A DNA stretch of 9,898 nt from UBA12014 sp029248335 (GCA_029248335.1 JAQWJM010000163.1:1-9898); one strand, 5' to 3'. Positions 1 through 6,618 are shown, counted from the stretch's first letter. The notes: generated by a model not told the origin, from the sequence alone. Translations and numbers: made by a program.

Positions 1-747
1 AGTCCGCATCTCTGCGTGCTGACCCGCTTCGAGATCGCGGAGCGATTCACGCACGAGCCATGGCACGCGGTCGGAGCGAGGCTCATCGACGACCGGTCAC
101 GAGAGTTCATCGCCTGGAGCATCTGGCTCGACTATCGCGACTACATCACGCAACGCCTTCGCGATGAACCCGACCTGAGCGACGCGGATCTCCTCGAATC
201 GGAATTCGTCCGATCGAGCCGACTTCCCCAGGCCGAGCGGATCGTGACGCGGCTCGACGGCCTCGGGCATCTCGAGGCGTCGATTCCGGTCCTGGTCGGT
301 GGCGACTTCAACACGCCTTCGCACCTCGACTGGACCCTCGACACGACCCGGGTCTACAAACGACGGCGGGATCTCGACCTCCCGGTGAGCGTGGCGATGT
401 CGGAGGCGGGGTTCATCGACGGCTTCCGGACCGTCCACCCCAATCCAGTGCAACGTCCCGGGATCACCTGGTCGCCCATGTTCCGGACCAGCGGCGGCAT
501 GGCCCAGGGTTTCGAGCGGATCGATCGGCTCTACATCCATGAGCCGGACGGCGAGGGCGCGTCCCACCCCGAAGCGATCGCGGCGGAGGGCCGACCGGCG
601 CGGGAATGGTCGCTCCGGCCGATCGGTGGAATCGTGTATCCACTGGTGTGGGAGGAGGATGCGATTCCCGTCGTCGACCGGGTGTTCCCGTCCGATCACG
701 GTGCCGTGTTGATGGAGCTCGCATGGCGGGCCGACCCCGATCGATGA
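1..747 (+). CDS. Endonuclease/exonuclease/phosphatase (EEP) family protein, C-terminal part
   Basis: The reading frame is open from the first base of the window, so the gene begins upstream and its N-terminus is missing; 248 codons are visible. In the visible fragment, GGDFN (about residues 100-104) and the terminal SDHGAV (about 231-236) match the two most conserved C-terminal blocks of the EEP fold, which carry metal and active-site Asp, Asn and His. An ERIDRLYI segment before them fits the usual (R)(I)D-aromatic strand. The family cuts phosphodiester or phosphomonoester bonds in DNA, lipids or inositol phosphates, so the substrate cannot be told from this piece. The spacing between GDFN and SDH contains a long insertion relative to compact exonuclease III-like enzymes, which suggests a secreted or phospholipase-like member rather than a repair enzyme; this is inference. 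The next gene is almost 400 bases away, so this is probably the end of its transcript. Confidence 0.85.
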   Translation, partial: SPHLCVLTRFEIAERFTHEPWHAVGARLIDDRSREFIAWSIWLDYRDYITQRLRDEPDLSDADLLESEFVRSSRLPQAERIVTRLDGLGHLEASIPVLVGGDFNTPSHLDWTLDTTRVYKRRRDLDLPVSVAMSEAGFIDGFRTVHPNPVQRPGITWSPMFRTSGGMAQGFERIDRLYIHEPDGEGASHPEAIAAEGRPAREWSLRPIGGIVYPLVWEEDAIPVVDRVFPSDHGAVLMELAWRADPDR

Positions 748-780
748 GGGCGTCCCGTTCTGATCCGACATGCATCGACG

Positions 781-852
781 AAATCAGTGTTTTCGGACGC
801 TGAATCGGCTCCACGCAGAGATTCAGGCTGATTTCAGTCATTACTGAATCAG
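781..852. repeat. Cluster of dyad heptamers CTGAATC/GATTCAG
   Basis: The heptamer CTGAATC occurs at 800-806 and 844-850 and its exact reverse complement GATTCAG at 820-826. The related pair AAATCAG (781-787) and CTGATTT (828-834) is also self-complementary. Copies at 781, 800, 820 and 844 start 19, 20 and 24 bases apart. As RNA they can fold in several competing ways: 800-806 with 820-826, 828-837 with 844-852 (nine pairs around one bulged T), or 820-826 with 844-850. As DNA, half-sites about two helical turns apart would suit a repressor or activator. The segment is AT-richer than its surroundings and lies upstream of the structured leader before the PqiA-like gene. Both readings are inference. 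Confidence 0.4.
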
Positions 853-1022
853 GAGCAGGAACATTTTCGTATTCTGGTGCGTATCCAGATGGGGCAGAGG
901 GACGTTCGCACTTCGGTACGAACGCTGCCTCTTCGGTCAGCCGGGTCTGTGTCCGGTGACTGGAGAATCTGGGAAAAGGGAGCCCGTGCTCGCCTCGCGG
1001 CGAAGATCGGGCAAAGGGAATG

Positions 1023-1074
1023 CACATGCCTCGCCTTCAACGGCGGGGCATGTGTGATTTTGGCCATGCCCCGC
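1023..1074 (+). promoter_or_regulatory. Mutually exclusive hairpins (attenuator-like switch)
   Basis: Arm 1 (1023-1035) pairs with arm 2 (1042-1054) over 13 positions. Arm 2 (1043-1052) can instead pair with arm 3 (1065-1074) over ten perfect GC-rich positions with a 12-base loop. Arm 2 cannot do both. Its first five bases (GGCGG, 1042-1046) are also complementary to part of the 5' arm of the downstream terminator (CCGCC, 1082-1086), which gives a possible route to antitermination. Seen directly: the complementarities. Inferred: that they regulate read-through into the PqiA-like gene. Confidence 0.45.
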
Positions 1075-1079
1075 AGGAT

Positions 1080-1108
1080 GGCCGCCACCGGATGGGCGGT
1101 CTTTTTTT
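1080..1108 (+). terminator. Intrinsic (Rho-independent) terminator upstream of the PqiA-like gene
   Basis: GGCCGCC (1080-1086) pairs with GGCGGTC (1095-1101) over seven positions with one G-U and an eight-base loop, followed at once by seven T (1102-1108). A run of seven T stands out in this GC-rich sequence. The stem ends 41 bases before the downstream ATG at 1143, too close to be just the end of the EEP transcript, which stops 350 bases earlier. It therefore ends either a small RNA or a regulated leader. Confidence 0.8.
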
Positions 1109-1142
1109 CGCACCAGTCGGCCCGAGCGTCGATACTGCGGGC

Positions 1143-2255
1143 ATGAACCTCGAAATCAAGGACAAGTCGGCGATTCGGGCGGCCCGGGCCGCCGAGCCTC
1201 ATTCGCCCCTCGCGTTCAAGTTCGATCGGTCCGTCGCGGTCTGGGCGATCCCCGCCTGTCTGGTGGCGTCCTTCACCATGAACGTGGTGGCGCTGCAGTT
1301 GCCCTTCATGAACGTCAAGATCTTCCCGGATCCGACCGAGGCCTACAGCATTCCGCACACCATCAGCCTGATGTGGACCACGCTGAAGCTGTACTGGGTC
1401 GCGATTCTGATCACGGGGTTCTCCCTGATCTTCCCCTTCGTGAAGCTCCTTTCCCTGTTCATGCTCTGGTTCTATCCGCTTCGGGCGAGCGTCCGAGGAC
1501 GAGGTCTGAAGATTCTCGGGTCCCTCGGCCGGTGGTCGCTCCTCGACGTCTTCGTCGCGCTGGTCCTCATCGTGCTCGCACACAAGCAGGGAAGCCTGTT
1601 CATCACCGACGTGAAGCTCGGGCTCTATCTCTTCATGGGGGCGATCATGGTCTCGATGGGGACGGGAGAGGTGATGTCGTATCTGCACGAACAGGCGGAG
1701 TCACCGCCGGACCTGCCGACCGATCGTCGCCCCGCTCCGTCGATTGGGTCTGGATGGCGCCGAGTCGTGGTCCCGATCCTTCTCCTCGGTTCGTTCTTCA
1801 GTCTCCTGACCGCCGTCGAGCTCCCGTTCCTGAAGATCACCGCCTGGTATCTCAACGACGCCTCCTACAGCATCCTCGCCGCGATCGCGACGCTCTGGCA
1901 GACGGATGAACATCTGTTCGCCATCGTCGTCGCCGGCGGGCTGGTGGTCATGCCGGTGGTCCGGCTGCTGGTGCTTGCGGCGACGTGGTCGATCGGGCGC
2001 TCGCCGGCACGATTCCGGGTCGCGATGCTCCGTACGAGGATCGCGACGCAGTGGGCGATGATCGACGTCTTCGGACTCGCGATCGCCTTGTTCCTGCTCG
2101 AGGGCAGCGAGCTCGTTCCCGTCAAGGGCGAAGATGGTGTCTGGGCGTTGTGCATCGCGATCATCGTGAACGCGGTGCTCGCGTGGGCGGCGGGAGGCCT
2201 GCTCAAGACCCGCCTGAACGACATGGAGCGCGACGCCCGGAAAGAAGCGGCGTGA
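1143..2255 (+). CDS. PqiA-like (paraquat-inducible protein A family) integral membrane protein
   Basis: This is a 370-aa protein with about eight membrane segments in two homologous halves (about residues 31-180 and 208-355). The halves repeat the same blocks: YSIPHTISLMW and YSILAAIATLW, PFVKLLSLF and PVVRLLVLA, and GRWSLLDVFVAL (129-140) and TQWAMIDVFGLA (302-313). The R/Q-W-(S/A)-(M/L)-(L/I)-DVF block is the hallmark of PqiA/YebS proteins, inner-membrane partners of MCE-domain proteins in lipid traffic between membranes. It differs from E. coli PqiA in lacking the paired CxxC zinc-ribbon cysteines before each half, and no MCE partner (PqiB-like) lies in the window. The ATG at 1143 was chosen because the in-frame ATG at 1020 would read through the hairpins and terminator and add an unconserved leader; its Shine-Dalgarno sequence is weak. 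Family assignment is firm, transport role is inferred. Confidence 0.87.
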   Translation: MNLEIKDKSAIRAARAAEPHSPLAFKFDRSVAVWAIPACLVASFTMNVVALQLPFMNVKIFPDPTEAYSIPHTISLMWTTLKLYWVAILITGFSLIFPFVKLLSLFMLWFYPLRASVRGRGLKILGSLGRWSLLDVFVALVLIVLAHKQGSLFITDVKLGLYLFMGAIMVSMGTGEVMSYLHEQAESPPDLPTDRRPAPSIGSGWRRVVVPILLLGSFFSLLTAVELPFLKITAWYLNDASYSILAAIATLWQTDEHLFAIVVAGGLVVMPVVRLLVLAATWSIGRSPARFRVAMLRTRIATQWAMIDVFGLAIALFLLEGSELVPVKGEDGVWALCIAIIVNAVLAWAAGGLLKTRLNDMERDARKEAA

Positions 2256-2270
2256 CCGTGATCGACTGAG

Positions 2271-2294
2271 TCGATTCGATCCGGATCGAGTCGA
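2271..2294. terminator. Near-perfect inverted repeat after the PqiA-like gene
   Basis: The 11-base arms TCGATTCGATC (2271-2281) and GATCGAGTCGA (2284-2294) are complementary with a single T-G mismatch around a two-base centre. It begins 15 bases after the stop codon and has no T-run, so it may be a weak terminator, an RNA 3'-end stabiliser or a protein-binding palindrome. The assignment as terminator is tentative. Confidence 0.35.
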
Positions 2295-2332
2295 TCCACA
2301 GGAATTCGGGTTCGAACGCCGTACCATGGGAA

Positions 2333-2351
2333 CGACTCCGGATCGGAGTCG
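2333..2351 (+). promoter_or_regulatory. Hairpin abutting the ribosome binding site of the lipoprotein gene
   Basis: CGACTCCG (2333-2340) and CGGAGTCG (2344-2351) form eight perfect pairs with a three-base loop (GAT). The last paired base, G2351, is also the first base of the strong Shine-Dalgarno sequence GAGGAGA (2351-2357), nine bases from the ATG at 2366. The stem could hold the site open or limit ribosome entry; alternatively the DNA palindrome could be an operator. Confidence 0.35.
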
Positions 2352-2365
2352 AGGAGACCGTCTTC

Positions 2366-4189
2366 ATGAGTCATCGCTTCGTCCGAATCCGCCCGTCCAA
2401 CGTCGCCGCGACGCTCGCGACCGTCCTGCTGACCGCCTGCATCTCGAACCCACCTGCGGCCATCCAGACCTCGGAAGTCGCGGGCGGCACCGATCCCGCC
2501 GCGATGCATCCGTTCCAGCGCGGCGACGACTTCGTGGCACCGCGGTCCGGTCGTGATCCCGCGACGCTGCCGCCCCCGATTCGATTCATGGAGGGGCGGA
2601 CGACCACGTCCGGTTCCACCGAGGCCTTCGTCGTCGACAGCCGTCGCTTCGATCCGCAGATCGAGGCTCGGCCGCCGTTCCGCGGGCCGCTGATCCGGCC
2701 GGCGAGTGTCCTGCCCAAGCACACCCGCGACAAGACGCTCGCCAGGACCCCCCGGAACGATCTGGTCGCCGGCGGGATCACCGATCGCGCCCGCGCCACG
2801 CCGATGGCGGCGTTCCCGGGCATCGTCCAGACGCCGTGGCGACCGCCCGATCCCTCGATCGCGGTGGGCACCGATCACGTGGTCCAGACCGTGAACATGG
2901 AGATCGCGTGGTACGCGAAGGACGGCACCCCGCAGTTCCAGCAGCGGCTCGACGCGTCCGGTGATCCCGGCTTCCTCGAGGACATCGGCGCCGGTGGCTT
3001 CACCTTCGATCCGAAGTGCTTCCACGATCCCTACATCGATCGCTACGTGATGGTCGCGCTCGAGGTCTACCGGGACGACCGCGAGGCGTGGATCACCATC
3101 GCGGTCTCCGACGACGGTGACCCCAACGGCCTCTGGTACAAGTACCGGACCTGGGCGCTGGTCGCCTCCGGTGATCGCGACTACTGGGTGGACTTTCCGG
3201 GCTTCGGTTACGACGAACGCGGGTGGTACGTCACCGGGAATCTCTTTGCGCTCGAAGGCGGCGACGGTCCCGGCTTCCTGGGATCGATCGTCCGCTCGAT
3301 CGACAAGACCGGTCCGCTGACCGGTGAACCGGTGACCTGGACGGATCGGGTCGTGAGTGGCGGGAGCTATCAGGTCTCGCATGCACCCGAAGCCGGCGAC
3401 GAGGTCCGTTTCGTCCGGAGCTCCGGCAACACCCAGCTCACCCTCGGCCGGCTCGACGACCCGTTCGGTGACGGTCCCTGGGAGACCGATTCGGTCGCGG
3501 TGCCCGAATTCGCCTTCGCGAATCGCGCGCGAACGCCCATCGGGCCCGGGCTCTGGGTCGTCGATCCGCGGATCTGGCAGGCGTATCGACGCGGTGACCG
3601 GCTCGCCGCCTCGCATGCGATCGCCTCGGGCGACTCGGAGGACATCGCGGCGCGGTGGTACGAGATCGATCTCGCGGGAACCCCCGAACTCGTCATGAGC
3701 GGCGAGCTTCGATTCGAACCCGGTGAGGACACGATCTTCCCGGCGGTGGCGATCGACGCGGCGGGCGCGATCGGCGCGGTCTACGGTCGGACCAGCGCCA
3801 CGTCGCATCCATCGGTCGGAATCGCGGGGCGGATCCCCTCGGATCCCGAGGGGACGATGGCGATCGGCCGAAGCGTGGTGGCGGGGGAGACGAGCCCGGC
3901 CGACGGCGACGATCTGCAACGGTGGGGGGACTACTTCGACTGCGTCATCGATCCCGTCGATGGACGGACCTTCTGGGCGGTGGGTGAGATCCAGACCCCG
4001 GACGGGTGGTCGACCGAGATCGTCTCGTTCCGGATCGGCGTCGCGGCGGACCTGAATCGCGACGGCCGGGTCGATGGTGCGGACCTCGGAATCCTGCTGA
4101 AGCAGTTCGGAGGGCCCGGGAGCGCGGATCTCAACGGAGACGGCCTGGTCGACGGGCTCGATCTCGGCCTGTTTCTCGTCGACTGGTGA
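2366..4189 (+). CDS. Exported lipoprotein with propeller-like domain and C-terminal dockerin-like repeats
   Basis: This 607-aa protein starts at an ATG with a strong Shine-Dalgarno site (GAGGAGA, 2351-2357). The N-terminus has basic residues, a hydrophobic stretch and the lipobox LTAC with Cys25, so it should be a lipoprotein. A Pro/Arg-rich linker follows to about residue 155. From about 160 (PPDPSIAVG) to 550 come repeated beta-strand motifs such as VVQTVN, FDPKCFHDPYIDRYVMVALE, WITIAVSDDGDPNGLWY and FPGFGYDERGWYVTGN. They resemble beta-propeller-type secreted proteins that report on sequence-wise blades; no catalytic residues are recognised. Residues 562-607 hold two calcium-loop repeats (DLNRDGRVDGAD and DLNGDGLVDGLD, each with ligands at loop positions 1, 3, 5, 9 and 12), the GC-type dockerin-like tail seen in Phycisphaerae. 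Having both a lipid anchor and a dockerin-like tail is unusual. The gene appears to be transcribed alone. The function is unknown. Confidence 0.85.
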   Translation: MSHRFVRIRPSNVAATLATVLLTACISNPPAAIQTSEVAGGTDPAAMHPFQRGDDFVAPRSGRDPATLPPPIRFMEGRTTTSGSTEAFVVDSRRFDPQIEARPPFRGPLIRPASVLPKHTRDKTLARTPRNDLVAGGITDRARATPMAAFPGIVQTPWRPPDPSIAVGTDHVVQTVNMEIAWYAKDGTPQFQQRLDASGDPGFLEDIGAGGFTFDPKCFHDPYIDRYVMVALEVYRDDREAWITIAVSDDGDPNGLWYKYRTWALVASGDRDYWVDFPGFGYDERGWYVTGNLFALEGGDGPGFLGSIVRSIDKTGPLTGEPVTWTDRVVSGGSYQVSHAPEAGDEVRFVRSSGNTQLTLGRLDDPFGDGPWETDSVAVPEFAFANRARTPIGPGLWVVDPRIWQAYRRGDRLAASHAIASGDSEDIAARWYEIDLAGTPELVMSGELRFEPGEDTIFPAVAIDAAGAIGAVYGRTSATSHPSVGIAGRIPSDPEGTMAIGRSVVAGETSPADGDDLQRWGDYFDCVIDPVDGRTFWAVGEIQTPDGWSTEIVSFRIGVAADLNRDGRVDGADLGILLKQFGGPGSADLNGDGLVDGLDLGLFLVDW

Positions 4190-4214
4190 CTCGAAGTCCC
4201 CGGCAGCGGCGTCG

Positions 4215-4224
4215 ATGACGTCAT
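4215..4224. promoter_or_regulatory. Perfect 10-base palindrome ATGACGTCAT
   Basis: A self-complementary decamer sits 45 bases before the start of the gene pair at 4270-6545, in the only non-coding gap (80 bases) in front of it. A dimeric regulator site is possible, but no clear -35/-10 pair could be assigned next to it, and short palindromes occur by chance in this composition. Confidence 0.25.
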
Positions 4225-4269
4225 ACTCTCCGTCCCCCCGCCGAGCACGTCCGCGGGGAACCGGAGATA

Positions 4270-5253
4270 ATGACCGACATGCACGCGATCCAAGCCTTGA
4301 TGAACGAACTCGTCGACTACGCGGGACTCTTCCCTCCGGCGTCGCTCGAGATGGAACCTACGGTCCGGAACTACGCCGGCTACCGGGAATCCCACGCCGC
4401 ACCGATGCTCGGGCGACTGATCGTCCCGGTGTCGCGTTTCGAGGAATTCGACCAGGCCGCCGCCGACCTGCTGCCGCCGGTCCCGGACGCGGAATCCGCG
4501 GATGAGGATCCCGATCCCTGGGTGATCTCCGCCCTGGTGTCCTCCGCGGCGGACGTCGAGGCCGTCGAACGCGACCTTGAGGCGATCGATGCCTTCAACG
4601 ACCGTCACGCAAGCGAGGGCGGCGGCGCCGCGATCGTCGACACCATCGAACTCGCCGCGCCGGACGGGGATTCGATCGATGCGGTGCTCGATCTGCTCGA
4701 CGACGACATCTATCCTTACTTCGAACTCGACTGGCGGAACGACGTCCGGGGCTCGATCGCCGCGATCGCCGGTCTCGACGCCGCCGCGAAGATCCGGACC
4801 GGTGGCGTGACCGCCGACGCCCACCCGGGCGTGGAACCGCTCGCCGCCTTCATCGAAGCGTGCCGGAACGCCGAGGTGCCGTTCAAGGCGACCGCGGGTC
4901 TGCACCATCCGGTCAGGGCGGAGCAGGCCTCGGTCGGTGCCAAGCAGTTCGGATTTCTCAACGTGTTCCTCGGCGCCCTGCTGTTCCACGCCGGGCGGAT
5001 CGACGGTGCCGGCCTGCGGGACGTGCTCGCGGAGGAGGATCCCGCCGCGTTCATCGCGGACAACAACACCATGGGCTGGCGGATGAGCCGGGTGGGGGTG
5101 CCGGAGATCCTCGAGATCCGAAGTCGGTTCGCCCACGCGTTCGGTTCCTGCAGCTTCACCGAACCCCTCGACGACCTCGTGACGCTCGGCCTGCTCGAAG
5201 CGGCTGGAACGTCCACGCTCGAATCCACTGATGACGGAGATGGCTCGAAGTGA
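4270..5253 (+). CDS. Conserved-looking protein of unknown function coupled to fumarylacetoacetase
   Basis: This is a soluble protein of 327 aa with no signal peptide or membrane segment. I cannot name its family. Its alternating hydrophobic strands and acidic helices suggest an alpha/beta (possibly TIM-barrel) fold. Blocks that look functional are YAGLFPPASLEM (17-28), MLGRLIVPVSRFEEF (46-60), KIRTGGVTADA (174-184), FKATAGLHHPVR (205-216, Lys and a His pair) and FGSCSF (291-296). The start is uncertain: a GGAG at 4263-4266 is only three bases from ATG 4270 and twelve from the in-frame ATG 4279 (residue 4). The stop overlaps the fumarylacetoacetase start as GTGA (5250-5253), and the neighbour's Shine-Dalgarno site lies inside this gene, so the two are translationally coupled. 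That ties it to tyrosine/homogentisate breakdown. A role as an alternative maleylacetoacetate isomerase or accessory enzyme is speculation. Confidence 0.9.
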   Translation: MTDMHAIQALMNELVDYAGLFPPASLEMEPTVRNYAGYRESHAAPMLGRLIVPVSRFEEFDQAAADLLPPVPDAESADEDPDPWVISALVSSAADVEAVERDLEAIDAFNDRHASEGGGAAIVDTIELAAPDGDSIDAVLDLLDDDIYPYFELDWRNDVRGSIAAIAGLDAAAKIRTGGVTADAHPGVEPLAAFIEACRNAEVPFKATAGLHHPVRAEQASVGAKQFGFLNVFLGALLFHAGRIDGAGLRDVLAEEDPAAFIADNNTMGWRMSRVGVPEILEIRSRFAHAFGSCSFTEPLDDLVTLGLLEAAGTSTLESTDDGDGSK

Positions 5254-6545
5254 CTGAACGAATGCGAACCTGGGTCGAATCCGCGACGGATCCCGACGGT
5301 GACTTCCCGATCGAGAACCTGCCGTTCGGCGTGTTCGAACGCGAGGAATCCGAGGCGCCGCGCATCGGCGTCGCGATCGGCGATCGCGTGCTCGATGTCC
5401 GCGAAGCGATCGTGCACGGCATGCTGCCGGACGTCAGCGGCGAAGTCGGACGAACCCTCGAAGCGACGACGCTCAACGCCTTCGCCGGCCTCGGTCGTGC
5501 GGGCTCGGGCATGGTGCGGACGGCGCTGCAGCGGCTGTTCGCGGCCGACGAGGGCATGCTTCGGGATTCCGCCGAACAGGATCGCATCCTGATTCCCGCC
5601 AGCGAGGTCGAACTCGGGCTTCCGTTCTCGATCGGCGACTACACCGACTTCTACGCGAGCAAGCATCATGCGAGCAACGTCGGCCGCATGTTCCGGCCCG
5701 ACGGTGATCCGCTGCTGCCGAACTGGAAGCATCTTCCGGTCGGATATCACGGACGGGCCAGTTCGATCGTCGAGAGCGGTCGACCGATCCGTCGTCCCAA
5801 CGGGCAGACCGTCGGCCCCGACGGTCCGCCGCCGAAGCACGGGCCGGTCCGACTGCTCGACTACGAGCTGGAGGTCGGGTTCTTTCTCGGTCAGCGAAGC
5901 GAACTCGGGACGCCGATCCCGATCGAGCAGGCGCTGCAGCACGTCTTCGGGCTGGTGCTGGTCAACGACTGGTCGGCTCGCGACGTGCAGAAGTGGGAGT
6001 ACCAGCCGCTCGGGCCGTTCAACGCGAAGAACTTCGCGACCACGATCTCGCCGTGGGTGGTCACCCTCGAGGCGTTGCAGCCGTTCACCGAACCCGGGCC
6101 GCCGCGCGACGCGGACGATCCGGCGAACCTCCCGTACCTGAGTTCCGATTCCGACGTGACGATCGACCTGAAGCTCGAAGTCGCGATTCGATCGGCCGAG
6201 ATGCGTGCCCGCGACCTCCCGGCATCCCGGGTCAGCATCGGCAACTACCGCGACATGTACTGGACGATCGCCCAGATGGTCGCCCATCACACGTCGACCG
6301 GATGTGACATGCGTTCGGGTGACCTGATGGCGTCCGGCACGGTGAGCGGTCCGGAAGAAGAGAGCCGGGGCTGCCTTCTCGAGCGGACCTGGCGTGGTCA
6401 GAACCCGGTGCCCCTCGCCGACGGCACGGAACGGAAGTTCCTGCAGGACGGTGACGAGGTGGTCATTCGTGGATGGTGTTCGAAGGGTGACCTTCGAATC
6501 GGATTCGGTTCCTGCACCGGACTGGTGACGCCGGCGCTGGGCTGA
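5250..6545 (+). CDS. fahA: Fumarylacetoacetase (fumarylacetoacetate hydrolase, EC 3.7.1.2)
   Basis: A cytosolic enzyme that cleaves fumarylacetoacetate to fumarate and acetoacetate, the last step of phenylalanine/tyrosine degradation. The 431-aa length matches the full two-domain family (human about 419). The N-terminal SH3-like domain begins FPIENLPFGVF. The catalytic domain carries DYTDFYASKHHASNVG (130-145), PNWKHLPVGYHGRASS, LDYELEVGFFLG, NDWSARDVQKWEY and GDLMASGTVSGPE. By alignment with the mammalian enzyme from memory, metal ligands are Asp133, Glu206, Glu208 and Asp240, and the general base is His140; all are present. The start is GTG 5250: it has a GGAGA site nine bases upstream (5236-5240), whereas ATG 5262 has none at a workable distance. 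GTG overlaps the TGA of the upstream unknown gene. The gene ends convergent to the DUF192/homogentisate dioxygenase pair. Confidence 0.98.
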   Translation: MTERMRTWVESATDPDGDFPIENLPFGVFEREESEAPRIGVAIGDRVLDVREAIVHGMLPDVSGEVGRTLEATTLNAFAGLGRAGSGMVRTALQRLFAADEGMLRDSAEQDRILIPASEVELGLPFSIGDYTDFYASKHHASNVGRMFRPDGDPLLPNWKHLPVGYHGRASSIVESGRPIRRPNGQTVGPDGPPPKHGPVRLLDYELEVGFFLGQRSELGTPIPIEQALQHVFGLVLVNDWSARDVQKWEYQPLGPFNAKNFATTISPWVVTLEALQPFTEPGPPRDADDPANLPYLSSDSDVTIDLKLEVAIRSAEMRARDLPASRVSIGNYRDMYWTIAQMVAHHTSTGCDMRSGDLMASGTVSGPEEESRGCLLERTWRGQNPVPLADGTERKFLQDGDEVVIRGWCSKGDLRIGFGSCTGLVTPALG

Positions 6546-6605
6546 ACCGGTCGGCCGATCCGCAGGCCGATCATCCGATCATCCGATCAGGCGATCCACC
6601 GGTTC
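6544..6605. terminator. Long inverted repeat with GATC-phased core between convergent genes
   Basis: GAACCGGT (6544-6551, overlapping the fahA stop) is the exact reverse complement of ACCGGTTC (6598-6605). Inside it TCGGCC (6551-6556) pairs with GGCCGA (6565-6570), so a branched cruciform-like RNA can form in either direction. GATC recurs at 6557, 6569, 6577, 6585 and 6593, the last four exactly eight bases apart, as imperfect octamers GATCATCC, GATCATCC and GATCAGGC. It sits between two converging operons, where a shared bidirectional terminator would be expected, but there is no T-run. Confidence 0.4.
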
Positions 6606-6618
6606 ACTGGTCCAGTGG

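Larger units (their letters stand above)
884..1108 (+). ncRNA. Candidate structured leader RNA or small RNA ending in an intrinsic terminator
   Basis: No protein gene fits here; instead successive helices can be drawn. 884-890 pairs with 967-973 (seven pairs, one G-U) and encloses two hairpins, making a three-way junction. The first has CGTTCG 903-908 with 919-924, capped by an inner pair and a C(UUCG)G tetraloop at 912-915. The second pairs 936-944 with 953-960 around one bulged G. Next comes 982-986 with 1008-1012, which holds a smaller GC stem. A perfect 13-pair stem follows (1023-1035 with 1042-1054, one G-U, loop of six). Then comes the terminator at 1080-1108. The 3' arm of the 13-pair stem (1043-1052) also pairs perfectly over ten bases with 1065-1074, so two folds exclude each other. 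The element lies 34 bases before the PqiA-like start codon. I recognise no signature of 6S, RNase P, tmRNA, SRP or the common riboswitches. It may be a cis leader or an independent small RNA. Confidence 0.5.

Noticed and set aside
1020..1142. Upstream in-frame ATG start for the PqiA-like gene
   Set aside because: It would put 41 codons through the 13-pair stem and the terminator, with no conserved sequence; ATG 1143 fits the protein better.
748..1142. Known RNA classes (6S, RNase P, tmRNA, SRP, TPP, cobalamin, SAM, c-di-GMP)
   Set aside because: None of the conserved boxes that I know for these classes appear. A covariance-model search would settle it.
1865..3919. Very long open frame (684 codons) on the minus strand opposite the PqiA-like and lipoprotein genes
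   Set aside because: Arg/Asp/Gly-rich low-complexity translation with no domain, lying opposite two well-supported genes; a side effect of high GC at third codon positions.
5262..5264. ATG as alternative start of fumarylacetoacetase
   Set aside because: No Shine-Dalgarno site at a suitable distance; GTG 5250 has GGAGA nine bases upstream and the GTGA overlap.
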